Part shown: one piece after another, positions 1-8,331 of the stretch
Numbering within the stretch: position 1 is the first letter of the stretch
How the letters are laid out: each line of letters starts with the position of its first letter
DNA from: Mycolicibacter heraklionensis
GTDB taxonomy: Bacteria; Actinomycetota; Actinomycetes; Mycobacteriales; Mycobacteriaceae
Assembly (NCBI RefSeq): GCF_001021505.1
Contig: NZ_LDPO01000026.1
Coordinates: forward strand, 1 to 57,912
DNA: 57,912 nt
Reading direction: 5' to 3'
Program-made: the position numbers and the translations under genes
Notes under the pieces: model-generated
The model's database searches: none
What the model was told of the DNA's origin: nothing
Seen by the model: the letters and a program-made list of their open reading frames with translations, nothing else

Positions 1-204
1 CGTCGCCCGAACAGCCCCAGCCGACTCAACGTCTAGATGAACACCCGAACCCCGAAACCCCGTTTCGTGACCCATGCAGCACCGACCCCTTCCTGGTCAG
101 GTGTTGCAGCGATCACTTGAGTCTGAGGCGTTACGGCCGATCAGACCGCACACTCGGCGCTCCGGCGGGCCGGTTTGGAGGGTTCTGGGACAATCGAGGC
201 TGAC

Positions 205-1359
205 ATGACTGCCGTATCCCGAACGTCCGGTCTGCTCGCGCAAGCGCTGGTGGACCTGGACGCCATTGCCCACAACGTGCGGGTGCTGGCCGATCACGCC
301 GGCGCCGCCGGGGTGATGGCTGTGGTCAAGGCCGACGGCTACGGCCACGGCGCAGTTCAGGTGGCCCGCGCCGCGCTGGCCGCCGGCGCGGCCGAACTCG
401 GGGTCGCCACCGTCGACGAGGCGCTGACGTTGCGCGCGGCCGGCATCACCGCGCCGGTGCTGGCGTGGCTGCACGGGCCGCACACCGACTTCGCTCCGGC
501 CCTGGCTGCCGACGTACAGATCGCCGTCTCCTCGGTGCCGCAGCTGGGCGAGCTGCTCGAGGCGGTGGCGCGTACCGGGCGGACCGCCACCGTCACGGTC
601 AAGGCCGACACCGGTATGAACCGCAACGGGGTGGGCGCCGCCGACTTCCCGGCACTGGTGACCGCGCTGCGGCGAGCCGTCGCCGACGACGCGATCCGGG
701 TGCGCGGCCTGATGTCGCATCTGGCTTGCGCCGATGAGACTGCTAGCCCGGTCAACGACATTCAGGCCCAACGCTTTTCCGGACTGCTGAGCGTGGCCCG
801 CGAGCAGGGCCTGGAGTTCCCGGTCGCCCACCTGGCCAACTCGGCTGCCGCGATGACCCGCCCCGATCTGGCCTACGACATGGTTCGGCCCGGAATAGCC
901 ATGTACGGCCTGAGCCCCATCCCGGAGCGCGGCGATATGGGCCTGATTCCGGCGATGACGCTGAAATCGCTTGTGGTGCTGGTTCGTCCGATCAAAGCCG
1001 GGGAGGCGGTCTCCTACGGGCACACCTGGGTCGCCCCGGTCGACACCACCGTGGCGCTGGTGCCGATGGGCTACGCCGACGGGGTGTTCCGACCGCTGAG
1101 CGGACGGTTCGAGGTGTTGATCAACGGGCGGCGTCGGCCCAGCGTCGGGCGGGTGTGTATGGACCAGTTCGTCGTCGACCTGGGACCTGGCCCGGTCGAC
1201 GTCACCGAGGGTGACGAGGTCATCCTGTTCGGGTCCGGAGCAGACGGCGAACCGCTGGCCCAGGACTGGGCCGACGCGCTGGGGACCATTCACTACGAGG
1301 TGGTCAACAGCCCGCGCGGGCGGGTCGCCAGGACGTATCGGGGCGCCGATGGCCGGTAA
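205..1359 (+). CDS. alr: Alanine racemase
   Basis: Encodes a PLP-dependent alanine racemase that interconverts L- and D-alanine in the cytoplasm and feeds peptidoglycan synthesis. The PLP-binding lysine sits in VVKADGYGHG near residue 42, and the second catalytic base, tyrosine, is in VSYGHTW at residue 271. The C-terminal beta domain follows, with GRVCMDQFVVDLG. The predicted length of 384 residues is usual for the family. I chose the ATG at 205, which has GAGG a few bases upstream and starts just before the conserved barrel; an upstream in-frame start at 175 would add ten unconserved residues. The 3' end overlaps the next gene by 11 bases, so it heads a translationally coupled operon. The first 204 bases of the window show no gene I can support. 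Confidence 0.96.
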   Translation: MTAVSRTSGLLAQALVDLDAIAHNVRVLADHAGAAGVMAVVKADGYGHGAVQVARAALAAGAAELGVATVDEALTLRAAGITAPVLAWLHGPHTDFAPALAADVQIAVSSVPQLGELLEAVARTGRTATVTVKADTGMNRNGVGAADFPALVTALRRAVADDAIRVRGLMSHLACADETASPVNDIQAQRFSGLLSVAREQGLEFPVAHLANSAAAMTRPDLAYDMVRPGIAMYGLSPIPERGDMGLIPAMTLKSLVVLVRPIKAGEAVSYGHTWVAPVDTTVALVPMGYADGVFRPLSGRFEVLINGRRRPSVGRVCMDQFVVDLGPGPVDVTEGDEVILFGSGADGEPLAQDWADALGTIHYEVVNSPRGRVARTYRGADGR

Positions 1360-2455
1360 TCGGCGCGGGTCCCGGCGGGCCGGTGGCTGGCTGGCGGGGA
1401 TGGCCGGTCTGGCCGCCGTCGGCACCATCGCCGGAAGCACCATCGCCCGGTCGGTGACACGACGCACTACCGCCGAAGACGCTTACGCCGACGAGGATTT
1501 CGAGATCCTCGCAAACGACCACAGCTCGGTCGTGGTCACCGACGACGGGGTCGAACTGGCGGTGCGCGACACCGGTCCGCGCAACGCACCGTTGACGGTG
1601 GTGTTCGCGCACGGATTCTGTCTGCGGATGGGGTCCTTCCACTTTCAGCGGGCGCGGCTGGCAGCCGAGTGGGGCGATCAGGTCCGCATGGTCTTCTACG
1701 ACCAGCGCGGCCACGGCGATTCCAGTGTCGCCCCACCGGGCACCTACACCGTGCCGCGACTCGGCCAGGATCTGGAGGCGGTGCTGCGGGCCACCGTCCC
1801 GCGCGGCCCGGTGGTGCTGGTCGGGCATTCGATGGGCGGCATGACGGTGCTGGCACACGCGCGACAGTTTCCCCAGCGCTACGGCAGCCGGATCGTCGGC
1901 GCAGCGTTGATAGCGTCTGCCGCCAAAGGGGTTTCCCGGTCCCCGCTGGGCCAGATCCTGCGTAACCCGGCGCTGGAAGCCGTGCAGTTCAGTGTGCGCT
2001 ACGCACCGAAACTGGTGCACCGCGGCCGCGGGGCGGCCCGCGGGGTGATCGCACCGATCCTGCGCGCCGCTTCCTACGGCACCGACAAGATCAGTCCGAG
2101 CGTGGTGGCGTACTCCGAGGAGATGATGCACGCCACCCCGGTCGCGACCATGGTGGGCTTCCTGCACGCCCTGGAGGTGCACGACGAGAGTGCCGCGCTG
2201 GCGACGCTGGCCAAGATCCCGACCCTGGTCGCCTGCGGCGACCAGGACCTGCTCACCCCGCCGGGGTACTCGCGGGCGATGGCGGCCACGCTGTGGGATT
2301 GTGAGCTGGTGATCGTGCCCGGGGCCGGGCATCTGGTGCAGCTGGAGGAACCCGATGTCATCGACGAGGCACTGGTGCGACTGGTGGAGCGTGCCGCGCC
2401 GCGCCGTGCCATGCTGACTCACCGGTTACGCCGAAGGGCCGGGCGCAGTGGCTGA
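1349..2455 (+). CDS. Alpha/beta hydrolase
   Basis: Predicted alpha/beta-fold serine hydrolase of about 368 residues. The nucleophile elbow is GHSMGG in VVLVGHSMGGMTVL. The likely acid is the aspartate of CGDQDLLTPP and the histidine is in GAGHLVQLE. The N-terminus has a basic stretch followed by a hydrophobic segment (GWLAGMAGLAAVGTIAGS), so membrane anchoring or export is possible. The ATG at 1349 overlaps the end of alr, and the gene ends inside the start of tsaE, which places it in the alr-tsaE-tsaB-tsaD operon. The substrate is unknown; an esterase or lipase role is a guess from the fold. Confidence is high for the fold and low for the function. Confidence 0.9.
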   Translation: MAGNRRGSRRAGGWLAGMAGLAAVGTIAGSTIARSVTRRTTAEDAYADEDFEILANDHSSVVVTDDGVELAVRDTGPRNAPLTVVFAHGFCLRMGSFHFQRARLAAEWGDQVRMVFYDQRGHGDSSVAPPGTYTVPRLGQDLEAVLRATVPRGPVVLVGHSMGGMTVLAHARQFPQRYGSRIVGAALIASAAKGVSRSPLGQILRNPALEAVQFSVRYAPKLVHRGRGAARGVIAPILRAASYGTDKISPSVVAYSEEMMHATPVATMVGFLHALEVHDESAALATLAKIPTLVACGDQDLLTPPGYSRAMAATLWDCELVIVPGAGHLVQLEEPDVIDEALVRLVERAAPRRAMLTHRLRRRAGRSG

Positions 2456-2909
2456 TCCGCAGGAGGCGACCCTGGCCACCGCCGAGGACACTGTCGCGCT
2501 GGGAACTCGGCTGGGCGAGCAGCTGCGGGCCGGCGACGTGGTGGTGCTGTCCGGCCCGCTGGGTGCCGGAAAAACCGTGCTGGCCAAGGGGATCGCCGCC
2601 GCCCTCGACGTCGACGGCCCGGTCACCTCGCCAACGTTCGTGCTGGCCCGCGAGCACCGGGCCCGCCGGCCGAACAGCCCGGCGATGATTCACGTCGACC
2701 TTTACCGGCTGCTCGACGAGACGGGCCTGGACCTGCCGGCCGAGCTGGACTCACTCGACCTCGACACCGAACTCGACGACGCCGTCGTCGTGGTGGAGTG
2801 GGGTGAAGGACTGGCCGAGCGGCTCTCCGAACGGCACTTGGACATCCGGCTGGACCGCGCAGCGGACTCCGAGACGCGCACCGCGACCTGGCGGTGGCAC
2901 ACGCCGTGA
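2448..2909 (+). CDS. tsaE: tRNA t6A biosynthesis ATPase TsaE
   Basis: Small P-loop ATPase that works with TsaB and TsaD to install threonylcarbamoyl on A37 of ANN-decoding tRNAs. The Walker A motif is GPLGAGKT near residue 37, followed by the family signature SPTFVLAREH and later VVVEWGEGL. The length of 153 residues is normal. It starts at a GTG that overlaps the hydrolase stop by eight bases, and it ends at a TGA that shares bases with the GTG of the next gene. All three t6A subunits therefore appear to be co-translated from one operon. Confidence 0.95.
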   Translation: MADPQEATLATAEDTVALGTRLGEQLRAGDVVVLSGPLGAGKTVLAKGIAAALDVDGPVTSPTFVLAREHRARRPNSPAMIHVDLYRLLDETGLDLPAELDSLDLDTELDDAVVVVEWGEGLAERLSERHLDIRLDRAADSETRTATWRWHTP

Positions 2910-3982
2910 CCGGAGCGATTCTGACCATCGACACCGCCACCCCCGCCGTCACCGCGGGCGTGGTGGCCGCCGATCGGCACACCGTGTTGGCCGAGCGGGT
3001 CACCCCTGACGCTCGCGCGCACGCCGAACGGCTGACCCCCAATGTGCTGGGCGCACTGGCCGACGCCGGCCTGACCATGGCCGACCTGTCAGCGGTCGTA
3101 GTGGGTTGCGGCCCGGGACCGTTCACCGGCCTGCGGGTCGGGATGGCCAGCGCCGCCGCCTACGGCCACGCCCTGGGCATACCGGTGTACGGGGTGTGCA
3201 GCCTGGATGCGATCGGGGTGCGCACCACGGGGCCGGTCCTGGTGGTCACCGATGCGCGCCGTCGGGAGGTCTACTGGGCGCGCTATCGCGACGGCGCTCG
3301 GGTAGCCGGCCCGGCGGTGTGTGCCCCGGCCGGTGTCGATCCCGCCGATGCCGTCGCGGTGGCCGGCTCGCCGGCACACGCCGGGCTGTTCGACCTGCCG
3401 GTTCTCGACGCCACCTACCCGACCCCTGCGGGACTGGTTGCCGCGGTGCGGGATTGGAACGAAGCGCCGGAATCGCTGGTGCCGCTGTATCTGCGCCGCC
3501 CCGACGCCAAACCCCCGGCGACGGCCGCTGCACCGGCGACGCTGGGTGCGCTGGTGGACAGCGACGCGGAGCGCTGCGCCGAATTGGAAGCCCAACTGTT
3601 CGGCGGCGACGACCCGTGGCCGGCCGAGGCGTTCAGCCGGGCGATCGGAGCCCGCGACCACCACTACGTCGCCGCCCGGATCGGCGACGCCGTGGTGGGC
3701 TACGGCGGAATCGCGCGGCTTGGACGCACCCCGCCGTTCGAGTACGAGGTGCACACCATCGGGGTGGACAAGGCGCATCAGGGGCGTGGCATTGGGCGGC
3801 AGCTGCTCACCGACCTGCTGGAGTACGCCGACGGCGGCGTGGTGCACCTGGAGGTCCGCACGGACAACGCTGCGGCGATCGCGCTCTACCGCGACGTCGG
3901 CTTTGTCGAGACCGGACTTCGCAAGCGCTACTACCGCAACGGCGCCGACGCCTACACCATGCGGCGGGGAGCTGTCTCATGA
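2906..3982 (+). CDS. tsaB-rimI: TsaB-RimI fusion: t6A complex subunit TsaB joined to ribosomal protein alanine N-acetyltransferase
   Basis: A single open frame carries two proteins that are separate neighbouring genes in M. tuberculosis (Rv3421c and Rv3420c, from memory). Residues 1 to about 205 are TsaB, the catalytically dead TsaD paralogue that scaffolds the t6A complex, with VVVGCGPGPFTGLRVG. After a short Ala/Pro-rich linker (KPPATAAAPATLG), about 145 residues form a GNAT acetyltransferase with AHQGRGIGRQLL in the acetyl-CoA loop and ALYRDVGFVETGLRKRYY, typical of RimI. I prefer the GTG at 2906, whose bases overlap the tsaE stop (GTGA); a GTG at 2894 is also in frame. No stop separates the domains. 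An internal GTG in LGALVDSD could still give a separate RimI. Confidence 0.93.
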   Translation: MTGAILTIDTATPAVTAGVVAADRHTVLAERVTPDARAHAERLTPNVLGALADAGLTMADLSAVVVGCGPGPFTGLRVGMASAAAYGHALGIPVYGVCSLDAIGVRTTGPVLVVTDARRREVYWARYRDGARVAGPAVCAPAGVDPADAVAVAGSPAHAGLFDLPVLDATYPTPAGLVAAVRDWNEAPESLVPLYLRRPDAKPPATAAAPATLGALVDSDAERCAELEAQLFGGDDPWPAEAFSRAIGARDHHYVAARIGDAVVGYGGIARLGRTPPFEYEVHTIGVDKAHQGRGIGRQLLTDLLEYADGGVVHLEVRTDNAAAIALYRDVGFVETGLRKRYYRNGADAYTMRRGAVS

Positions 3983-5013
3983 CCATCGTCCTGGCGATCG
4001 AATCCTCTTGTGACGAAACGGGTGTCGGCATCACCCGGCTGGAAGCCGACGGCACCCTGACGCTGCTGGCCGACGAGGTGGCCTCCAGCGTGGAGGAGCA
4101 CACCCGCTTCGGCGGGGTGGTGCCCGAGATCGCGTCGCGAGCACATCTGGAGGCGTTGGGCCCGACCATGCGCCGGGCGCTGGCGGCAGCGGGGGTGGAC
4201 AAGCCCGACGCAGTGGCGGCCACCATCGGGCCGGGTTTGGCCGGTGCGCTGTTGGTGGGGGCGGCCGCAGCCAAGGCCTACGCGGCGGCCTGGGGAGTGC
4301 CGTTCTACGCGGTCAACCACCTGGGCGGGCACCTGGCCGCGGACGTCTACGCCCATGGCCCGCTGCCCGAGTGTGTGGGCCTGCTGGTCTCCGGCGGCCA
4401 CACCCATCTGCTGTATGTGCGGTCGCTGGGGGAGCCGATCGTCGAGCTGGGCAGCACCGTCGACGACGCCGCGGGGGAGGCCTACGACAAGGTGGCCCGG
4501 CTGCTCGGGCTGGGCTACCCGGGCGGGCGGGCGCTGGACGAGCTGGCCCGCACCTGCGGCCGGAAGGCCGCGGAGATCCCAGTGTTCCCGCGCGGCATGA
4601 CCGGCCCGCGCGATGCCCCGTACACGTTCAGCTTCTCCGGGCTCAAGACGGCCGTCGCCCGCTATGTGGAGCGCAACCCCGACTTCGTCGCCGCGGATGT
4701 GGCGGCCGGTTTCCAGGAGTCGGTCGCCGACGTCTTGACGGCCAAAGCGGTGCGTGCGGCCACGGATCTCGGGGTCGGCACCCTGCTGATCGCCGGCGGG
4801 GTGGCGGCCAACTCCCGGTTGCGCGAACTCGCCGAACAACGCTGTGCAGCAGCGGGGTTGACGCTGCGCATCCCGCCGTTGCGGCTGTGCACCGACAACG
4901 GGGCGATGATCGCGTCGTTCGCGGCACACCTGATCGCCGCCGGGGCGGCGCCGTCACCGCTGGACGTAGCCACCAACCCGGGCCTGCCGGTGGTGCAAGG
5001 CCAAGTGGGCTGA
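3979..5013 (+). CDS. tsaD: tRNA N6-adenosine threonylcarbamoyltransferase TsaD
   Basis: Catalytic subunit of the t6A complex, transferring the threonylcarbamoyl group from TC-AMP to A37 of tRNA. The ASKHA-fold hallmarks are visible: AIESSCDETGVGI at the N-terminus, the metal-binding histidines in NHLGGHLAAD, LLVSGGHTHLL, and LLIAGGVAANSRLRE plus CTDNGAMIA near the C-terminus. The length of 344 residues is normal. The ATG at 3979 overlaps the previous stop as ATGA, so translation is coupled. It is the last gene of the operon and converges on the minus-strand gene ending at 5027, leaving only 13 bases between them. Confidence 0.97.
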   Translation: MTIVLAIESSCDETGVGITRLEADGTLTLLADEVASSVEEHTRFGGVVPEIASRAHLEALGPTMRRALAAAGVDKPDAVAATIGPGLAGALLVGAAAAKAYAAAWGVPFYAVNHLGGHLAADVYAHGPLPECVGLLVSGGHTHLLYVRSLGEPIVELGSTVDDAAGEAYDKVARLLGLGYPGGRALDELARTCGRKAAEIPVFPRGMTGPRDAPYTFSFSGLKTAVARYVERNPDFVAADVAAGFQESVADVLTAKAVRAATDLGVGTLLIAGGVAANSRLRELAEQRCAAAGLTLRIPPLRLCTDNGAMIASFAAHLIAAGAAPSPLDVATNPGLPVVQGQVG

Positions 5014-5026
5014 CCGAGACTCGCCG

Positions 5027-5695
5027 CTAAATTTTGGGCTCCCACGGCAGCGTGCGGTACCCGGTCGCCTGGGTGACGATCAGCAGGTTGTCGCCGGTCG
5101 CCCAGGCCTGGGTGAAGGTGGTCATCGGGATCTGCTCGTCACGGCCGGTGGGGGTGCCGCTGTCGTTGAGGTGCACCACATTGTTCGCCGTGTCGACGCC
5201 GGTGACGACGACGGCGTGGTCGGCCTGGCTGCGCTGGCCCTGTCCGGCCGGGTAGTTCCAGATGGTCTCGGCGTTGAGCCCGGCGATCACCTTGTGGCCG
5301 GCCGCCAGATCCTGCTCCAGGGCCGTCATGGTGTTGCCGGAGGTCAGCTCCGAGGTGACACCGTAGTTGCTCAGCAGCACCACCATGTCCTGCGGCGACG
5401 TGCCGTCGAATTCGTAGACGCTGCCCTGGTGGTCGCTGCTCGGGGTGAACAGGCCGCGCAACTCGATGCCGATCTGCAGCGGTTCATGGCCGGTGAGCTG
5501 ACCGACCACGTCGGCGACCGCCATCAGCCCACAGTCCTCCTGGTGTTGATAGCGCCAGTAGGGCGCGGCGGCACCCGGGTCGCCGTACATCCGGCCGTTG
5601 GGGTCGGCGTGAACCGGCCCGGCAACGCCGATGGCGACGGCGGTGATCAGGGCGGCTGCCCCGGCGGAGCGCATGGTGGTCAACATGTGCGCCAT
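5027..5695 (-). CDS. Secreted C39-like peptidase-family protein
   Basis: About 222 residues with a clear signal peptide (basic MR, hydrophobic SAGAAALITAVAIG, then GPVHA before DPNG). The mature part resembles the peptidase C39-like fold: a candidate catalytic cysteine in HQEDCGLMAVADVVGQ, a histidine in SQADHAVVVTGVD and an asparagine or aspartate in VHLNDSGTP. It would act outside the membrane; whether it is a true protease is unknown. I chose the ATG at 5695 because the signal peptide begins there; the frame stays open upstream to 5923 but that part runs through the groES promoter. It is divergent from groES and convergent with tsaD. Confidence 0.82.
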   Translation of the reverse strand: MAHMLTTMRSAGAAALITAVAIGVAGPVHADPNGRMYGDPGAAAPYWRYQHQEDCGLMAVADVVGQLTGHEPLQIGIELRGLFTPSSDHQGSVYEFDGTSPQDMVVLLSNYGVTSELTSGNTMTALEQDLAAGHKVIAGLNAETIWNYPAGQGQRSQADHAVVVTGVDTANNVVHLNDSGTPTGRDEQIPMTTFTQAWATGDNLLIVTQATGYRTLPWEPKI

Positions 5696-5757
5696 TGTCG
5701 GTTCGCTTCCTGGATGCAGACTGGGAAATAATCCCGGCACCGGGGTCACCTTGAGTG

Positions 5758-5784
5758 CTAGCACTCTCATGTATAGAGTGCTAG
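5758..5784. promoter_or_regulatory. CIRCE element (HrcA operator) of groES-groEL1
   Basis: A perfect inverted repeat, CTAGCACTC, nine bases, GAGTGCTAG, matches the CIRCE consensus bound by the heat-shock repressor HrcA. A third half-site (GAGTGCTA at 5753-5760) abuts the left arm, so GAGTGCTAGCACTC at 5753-5766 is itself a full palindrome. A possible -10 sequence TATAGA lies across the spacer and right arm, so repressor binding would block the promoter. It lies about 140 bases upstream of groES. Confidence 0.93.
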
Positions 5785-5925
5785 GTGGCAGTCGCTCGAA
5801 TTCTCGCTCGGCACCCGCGACGACGACGCGAGGGCTCGCACGAATGCCGAACACCTTAAGTAAGTACGTTCCGATGGGCTCGGCAAGCGCCGGGTCGCAT
5901 CCAGACAATGTGGAGGGCTCCAATC

Positions 5926-6228
5926 GTGGCGAGCGTGAACATCAAGCCACTCGAGGACAAGATCCTCGTTCAGGCCAACGAGGCCGAGACCACGACCGCT
6001 TCCGGTCTGGTCATTCCGGACACTGCCAAGGAGAAGCCGCAAGAAGGCACCGTCGTCGCTGTCGGCCCCGGCCGGTGGGACGAGGATGGCGACAAGCGGA
6101 TCCCGCTGGACGTCAAGGAAGGCGACGTCGTCATCTACAGCAAGTACGGCGGCACCGAGATCAAGTACGGCGGCGAGGAGTACCTCATCCTGTCCGCGCG
6201 CGACGTGCTGGCGATCGTCGGCAAGTAG
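5926..6228 (+). CDS. groES: Co-chaperonin GroES
   Basis: Hsp10 co-chaperonin of 100 residues that caps the GroEL ring. The frame shows the conserved NIKPLEDKILVQ start, the mobile loop ETTTASGLVIPDTAKEKPQ, and the GDVVIYSKYGGTEI core ending in DVLAIVGK. The GTG at 5926 is chosen because it gives the normal length and is preceded by GGAGGG at 5912-5917; the frame is open further upstream. It is controlled by the CIRCE element upstream and followed 90 bases later by groEL1. Confidence 0.97.
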   Translation: MASVNIKPLEDKILVQANEAETTTASGLVIPDTAKEKPQEGTVVAVGPGRWDEDGDKRIPLDVKEGDVVIYSKYGGTEIKYGGEEYLILSARDVLAIVGK

Positions 6229-6318
6229 CCACAAGCAACCACCGTGCCCGCCCCGGAGATCCCCGTAATACGGGTGATGTCCGGGGCGGCACGCGTAGAG
6301 AAAAGGGCTTAAACAGCT

Positions 6319-7941
6319 ATGAGCAAGCAGATTGAGTTCAACGAGGCCGCGCGCCGGGCGATGGAAGCCGGCGTGAACAAGCTCGCCGACGCAGTCCGGG
6401 TGACACTGGGCCCGCGCGGCCGCACGGTGGTGCTGGCCAAGTCCTTCGGCGGCCCGACGGTGACCATGGACGGCGTCACCGTGGCGCGCGACGTGGACCT
6501 GGAGGACCCGTTCGAGAACCTCGGCGCACAGCTGGTGAAGTCGGTGGCCACCAAGACCAACGACGTGGCCGGCGACGGCACCACCACCGCCACCGTGCTG
6601 GCCCAGGCCATCATCTCCGGCGGACTGCGCAACGTCGCGGCCGGCGCCAACCCGATCGCACTTGGTGCCGGTATCGCCAAGGCAGCCGACGCGGTGTCGC
6701 AAGCGCTGCTGGCCGCGGCCACCCCGGTCTCGGGCAAGGAATCGATCGCGCAGGTGGCCACCGTGTCCTCGCGCGACGAGGAGATCGGCGAGCTGGTCGG
6801 CGAGGCGATGACCAAGGTCGGCAGCGACGGCGTGGTCAGCGTGGAGGAGTCCTCGACCCTGTCCACCGAGCTGGAGATCACCGACGGTGTCGGCTTCGAC
6901 AAGGGTTTCCTGTCGGCGTACTTCGTCACCGACTTCGACTCGCAGGAAGCCGTCCTCGAAGACGCCCTGATCCTGCTGCACCGCGACAAGATCAGCTCGC
7001 TGCCGGACCTGCTGCCGCTGCTGGAGAAGGTCGTCGAGGCAAACAAGCCGCTGCTGATCATCGCCGAGGACGTCGAAGGTGAGCCGCTGTCGACCCTGGT
7101 GGTCAACGCAATCCGCAAGACGCTCAAGGCCGTCGCGGTCAAGGCGCCCTACTTCGGCGACCGGCGCAAGGCGTTCCTGGAGGACCTCGCGGTCGTCACC
7201 GGCGCCCAGGTGATCAACCCCGACGTCGGCCTGACGCTGCGCGACGCCGGTCTGGACGTGCTGGGCACGGCACGCCGGGTGGTGGTCAGCAAGGACGACA
7301 CCGTGATCGTCGACGGTGCCGGGACCGCCGAGGCCATCGCCGGCCGGGTCAAGCAGCTGCGCGCCGAGATCGAGGCGACCGACTCCGACTGGGACCGCGA
7401 AAAGCTCGAGGAGCGGCTGGCCAAGCTGGCCGGCGGCGTGGCCGTGATCAAGGTCGGCGCGGCCACCGAGACCGCACTCAAGGAGCGCAAGCACCGGGTC
7501 GAAGACGCGGTGGCGGCGGCCAAGGCTGCGGTCGAGGAGGGCATCGTCACCGGCGGCGGCGCGGCGCTGGTGCAGGCCCGCGCGGCGCTGTCGGAGCTGC
7601 GGTCCTCGCTGACCGGCGACGAGAAGCAGGGCGTGGAGGTGTTCGCCGCTGCGCTGAGTGCGCCGCTGTACTGGATCGCCACCAACGCCGGCGTGGACGG
7701 TGCCGTGGTGACCAGCAAGGTCGCCGAGTTGCCGGCCGGGCAGGGCTTCAACGCCGCGACGCTGTCCTACGGCGACCTGGCTGCCGACGGCGTCATCGAC
7801 CCGGTCAAGGTGACCCGCTCCGCGGTGCTCAACGCCGCGTCGGTGGCGCGGATGGTGCTGACCACCGAGACGGCGGTTGTCGAGAAGCCCGTCGAGGTCG
7901 ACGCGCACGCTGGCCATGGGCATCACGGGCACGCCCACTAG
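6319..7941 (+). CDS. groEL1: Chaperonin GroEL1 with histidine-rich tail
   Basis: Hsp60 chaperonin of 540 residues. The ATP-binding and hinge motifs are present (VTLGPRGRTVVL, GDGTTTATVLAQ, GGGAALVQA). The C-terminus ends in HAGHGHHGHAH rather than the Gly-Met-rich tail of the housekeeping GroEL2. The His-rich tail and linkage to groES identify it as mycobacterial GroEL1, which is known in M. smegmatis to assist mycolate synthesis in biofilms; that role here is by analogy. It is preceded by AAAAGGG near 6301 and followed at once by a strong terminator. Confidence 0.96.
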   Translation: MSKQIEFNEAARRAMEAGVNKLADAVRVTLGPRGRTVVLAKSFGGPTVTMDGVTVARDVDLEDPFENLGAQLVKSVATKTNDVAGDGTTTATVLAQAIISGGLRNVAAGANPIALGAGIAKAADAVSQALLAAATPVSGKESIAQVATVSSRDEEIGELVGEAMTKVGSDGVVSVEESSTLSTELEITDGVGFDKGFLSAYFVTDFDSQEAVLEDALILLHRDKISSLPDLLPLLEKVVEANKPLLIIAEDVEGEPLSTLVVNAIRKTLKAVAVKAPYFGDRRKAFLEDLAVVTGAQVINPDVGLTLRDAGLDVLGTARRVVVSKDDTVIVDGAGTAEAIAGRVKQLRAEIEATDSDWDREKLEERLAKLAGGVAVIKVGAATETALKERKHRVEDAVAAAKAAVEEGIVTGGGAALVQARAALSELRSSLTGDEKQGVEVFAAALSAPLYWIATNAGVDGAVVTSKVAELPAGQGFNAATLSYGDLAADGVIDPVKVTRSAVLNAASVARMVLTTETAVVEKPVEVDAHAGHGHHGHAH

Positions 7942-7951
7942 ATAGTTCGCA

Positions 7952-7990
7952 CGCAACACCCTCGGTCCGCTTTGGGCCGGGGGTGTTGCG
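7952..7990 (+). terminator. Intrinsic terminator after groEL1
   Basis: The sequence CGCAACACCC at 7952-7961 pairs perfectly with GGGTGTTGCG at 7981-7990, and the interior (CGG, CC against GG, CCG) extends the stem around a short GCTTT loop. It starts ten bases after the groEL1 stop. No long T-run follows, as is common for mycobacterial terminators. Confidence 0.85.
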
Positions 7991-8032
7991 CTTTCGGGCC
8001 ACCGCCATGACACGCCAGCGCAACATCTGGTC

Positions 8033-8233
8033 ATGGTTGGCCATTCCATTACGCCCACAACAGACCACGGGCTTGCATTACCTGACGATGCGGCAATGAC
8101 GTCGAGGACGCCATCCGCTCCAACTCAGCCCTCTGTTCTAAGGTTGCCGACAACGCCGCAGCCACCATCATCAAAGCCGACAACCAAATAGCCAGACTAT
8201 TTGACCGACACACCAGTAGGGCGGTGAATAAGT
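8033..8233 (+). pseudogene. Possible frameshifted remnant of a small secreted helical protein
   Basis: The 341 bases from 7991 to 8331 hold no intact gene. One frame starting at the ATG at 8033 reads through LALPDDAAM and then becomes Pro/Thr-rich and stops. A second frame, closed by a stop near 8083, then reads DVEDAIRSNSALCSKVAD and NAAATIIKADNQIARLFD, an alanine-rich helix that resembles the ends of EspC-like or DUF2580 type VII substrates. Joining the two would need a frameshift near 8095-8110. The likeness is weak and judged by eye; it may simply be non-coding. Confidence 0.22.
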
Positions 8234-8331
8234 TTACCGCCATTGTTCTGGGGACTGCTGTCCGCTATGTTGTGCCTGCGTCTGACTCGGTTCCACTGCC
8301 GAGTCGCAGCCGACGGAATGGGGGCAGCCTG

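Noticed and set aside
5751..5770. HspR HAIR-like motif CTTGAGT and ACTC near the groES promoter
   Set aside because: The spacing is six rather than seven and the right arm is ACTCTCA instead of ACTCAAG; the CIRCE palindrome explains the sequence better.
5767..8058. 763-residue open frame on the minus strand across groES and groEL1
   Set aside because: It is the mirror of strongly conserved chaperonin coding sequence in a high-GC genome; its protein is Gln/Arg/His-rich without domain features.
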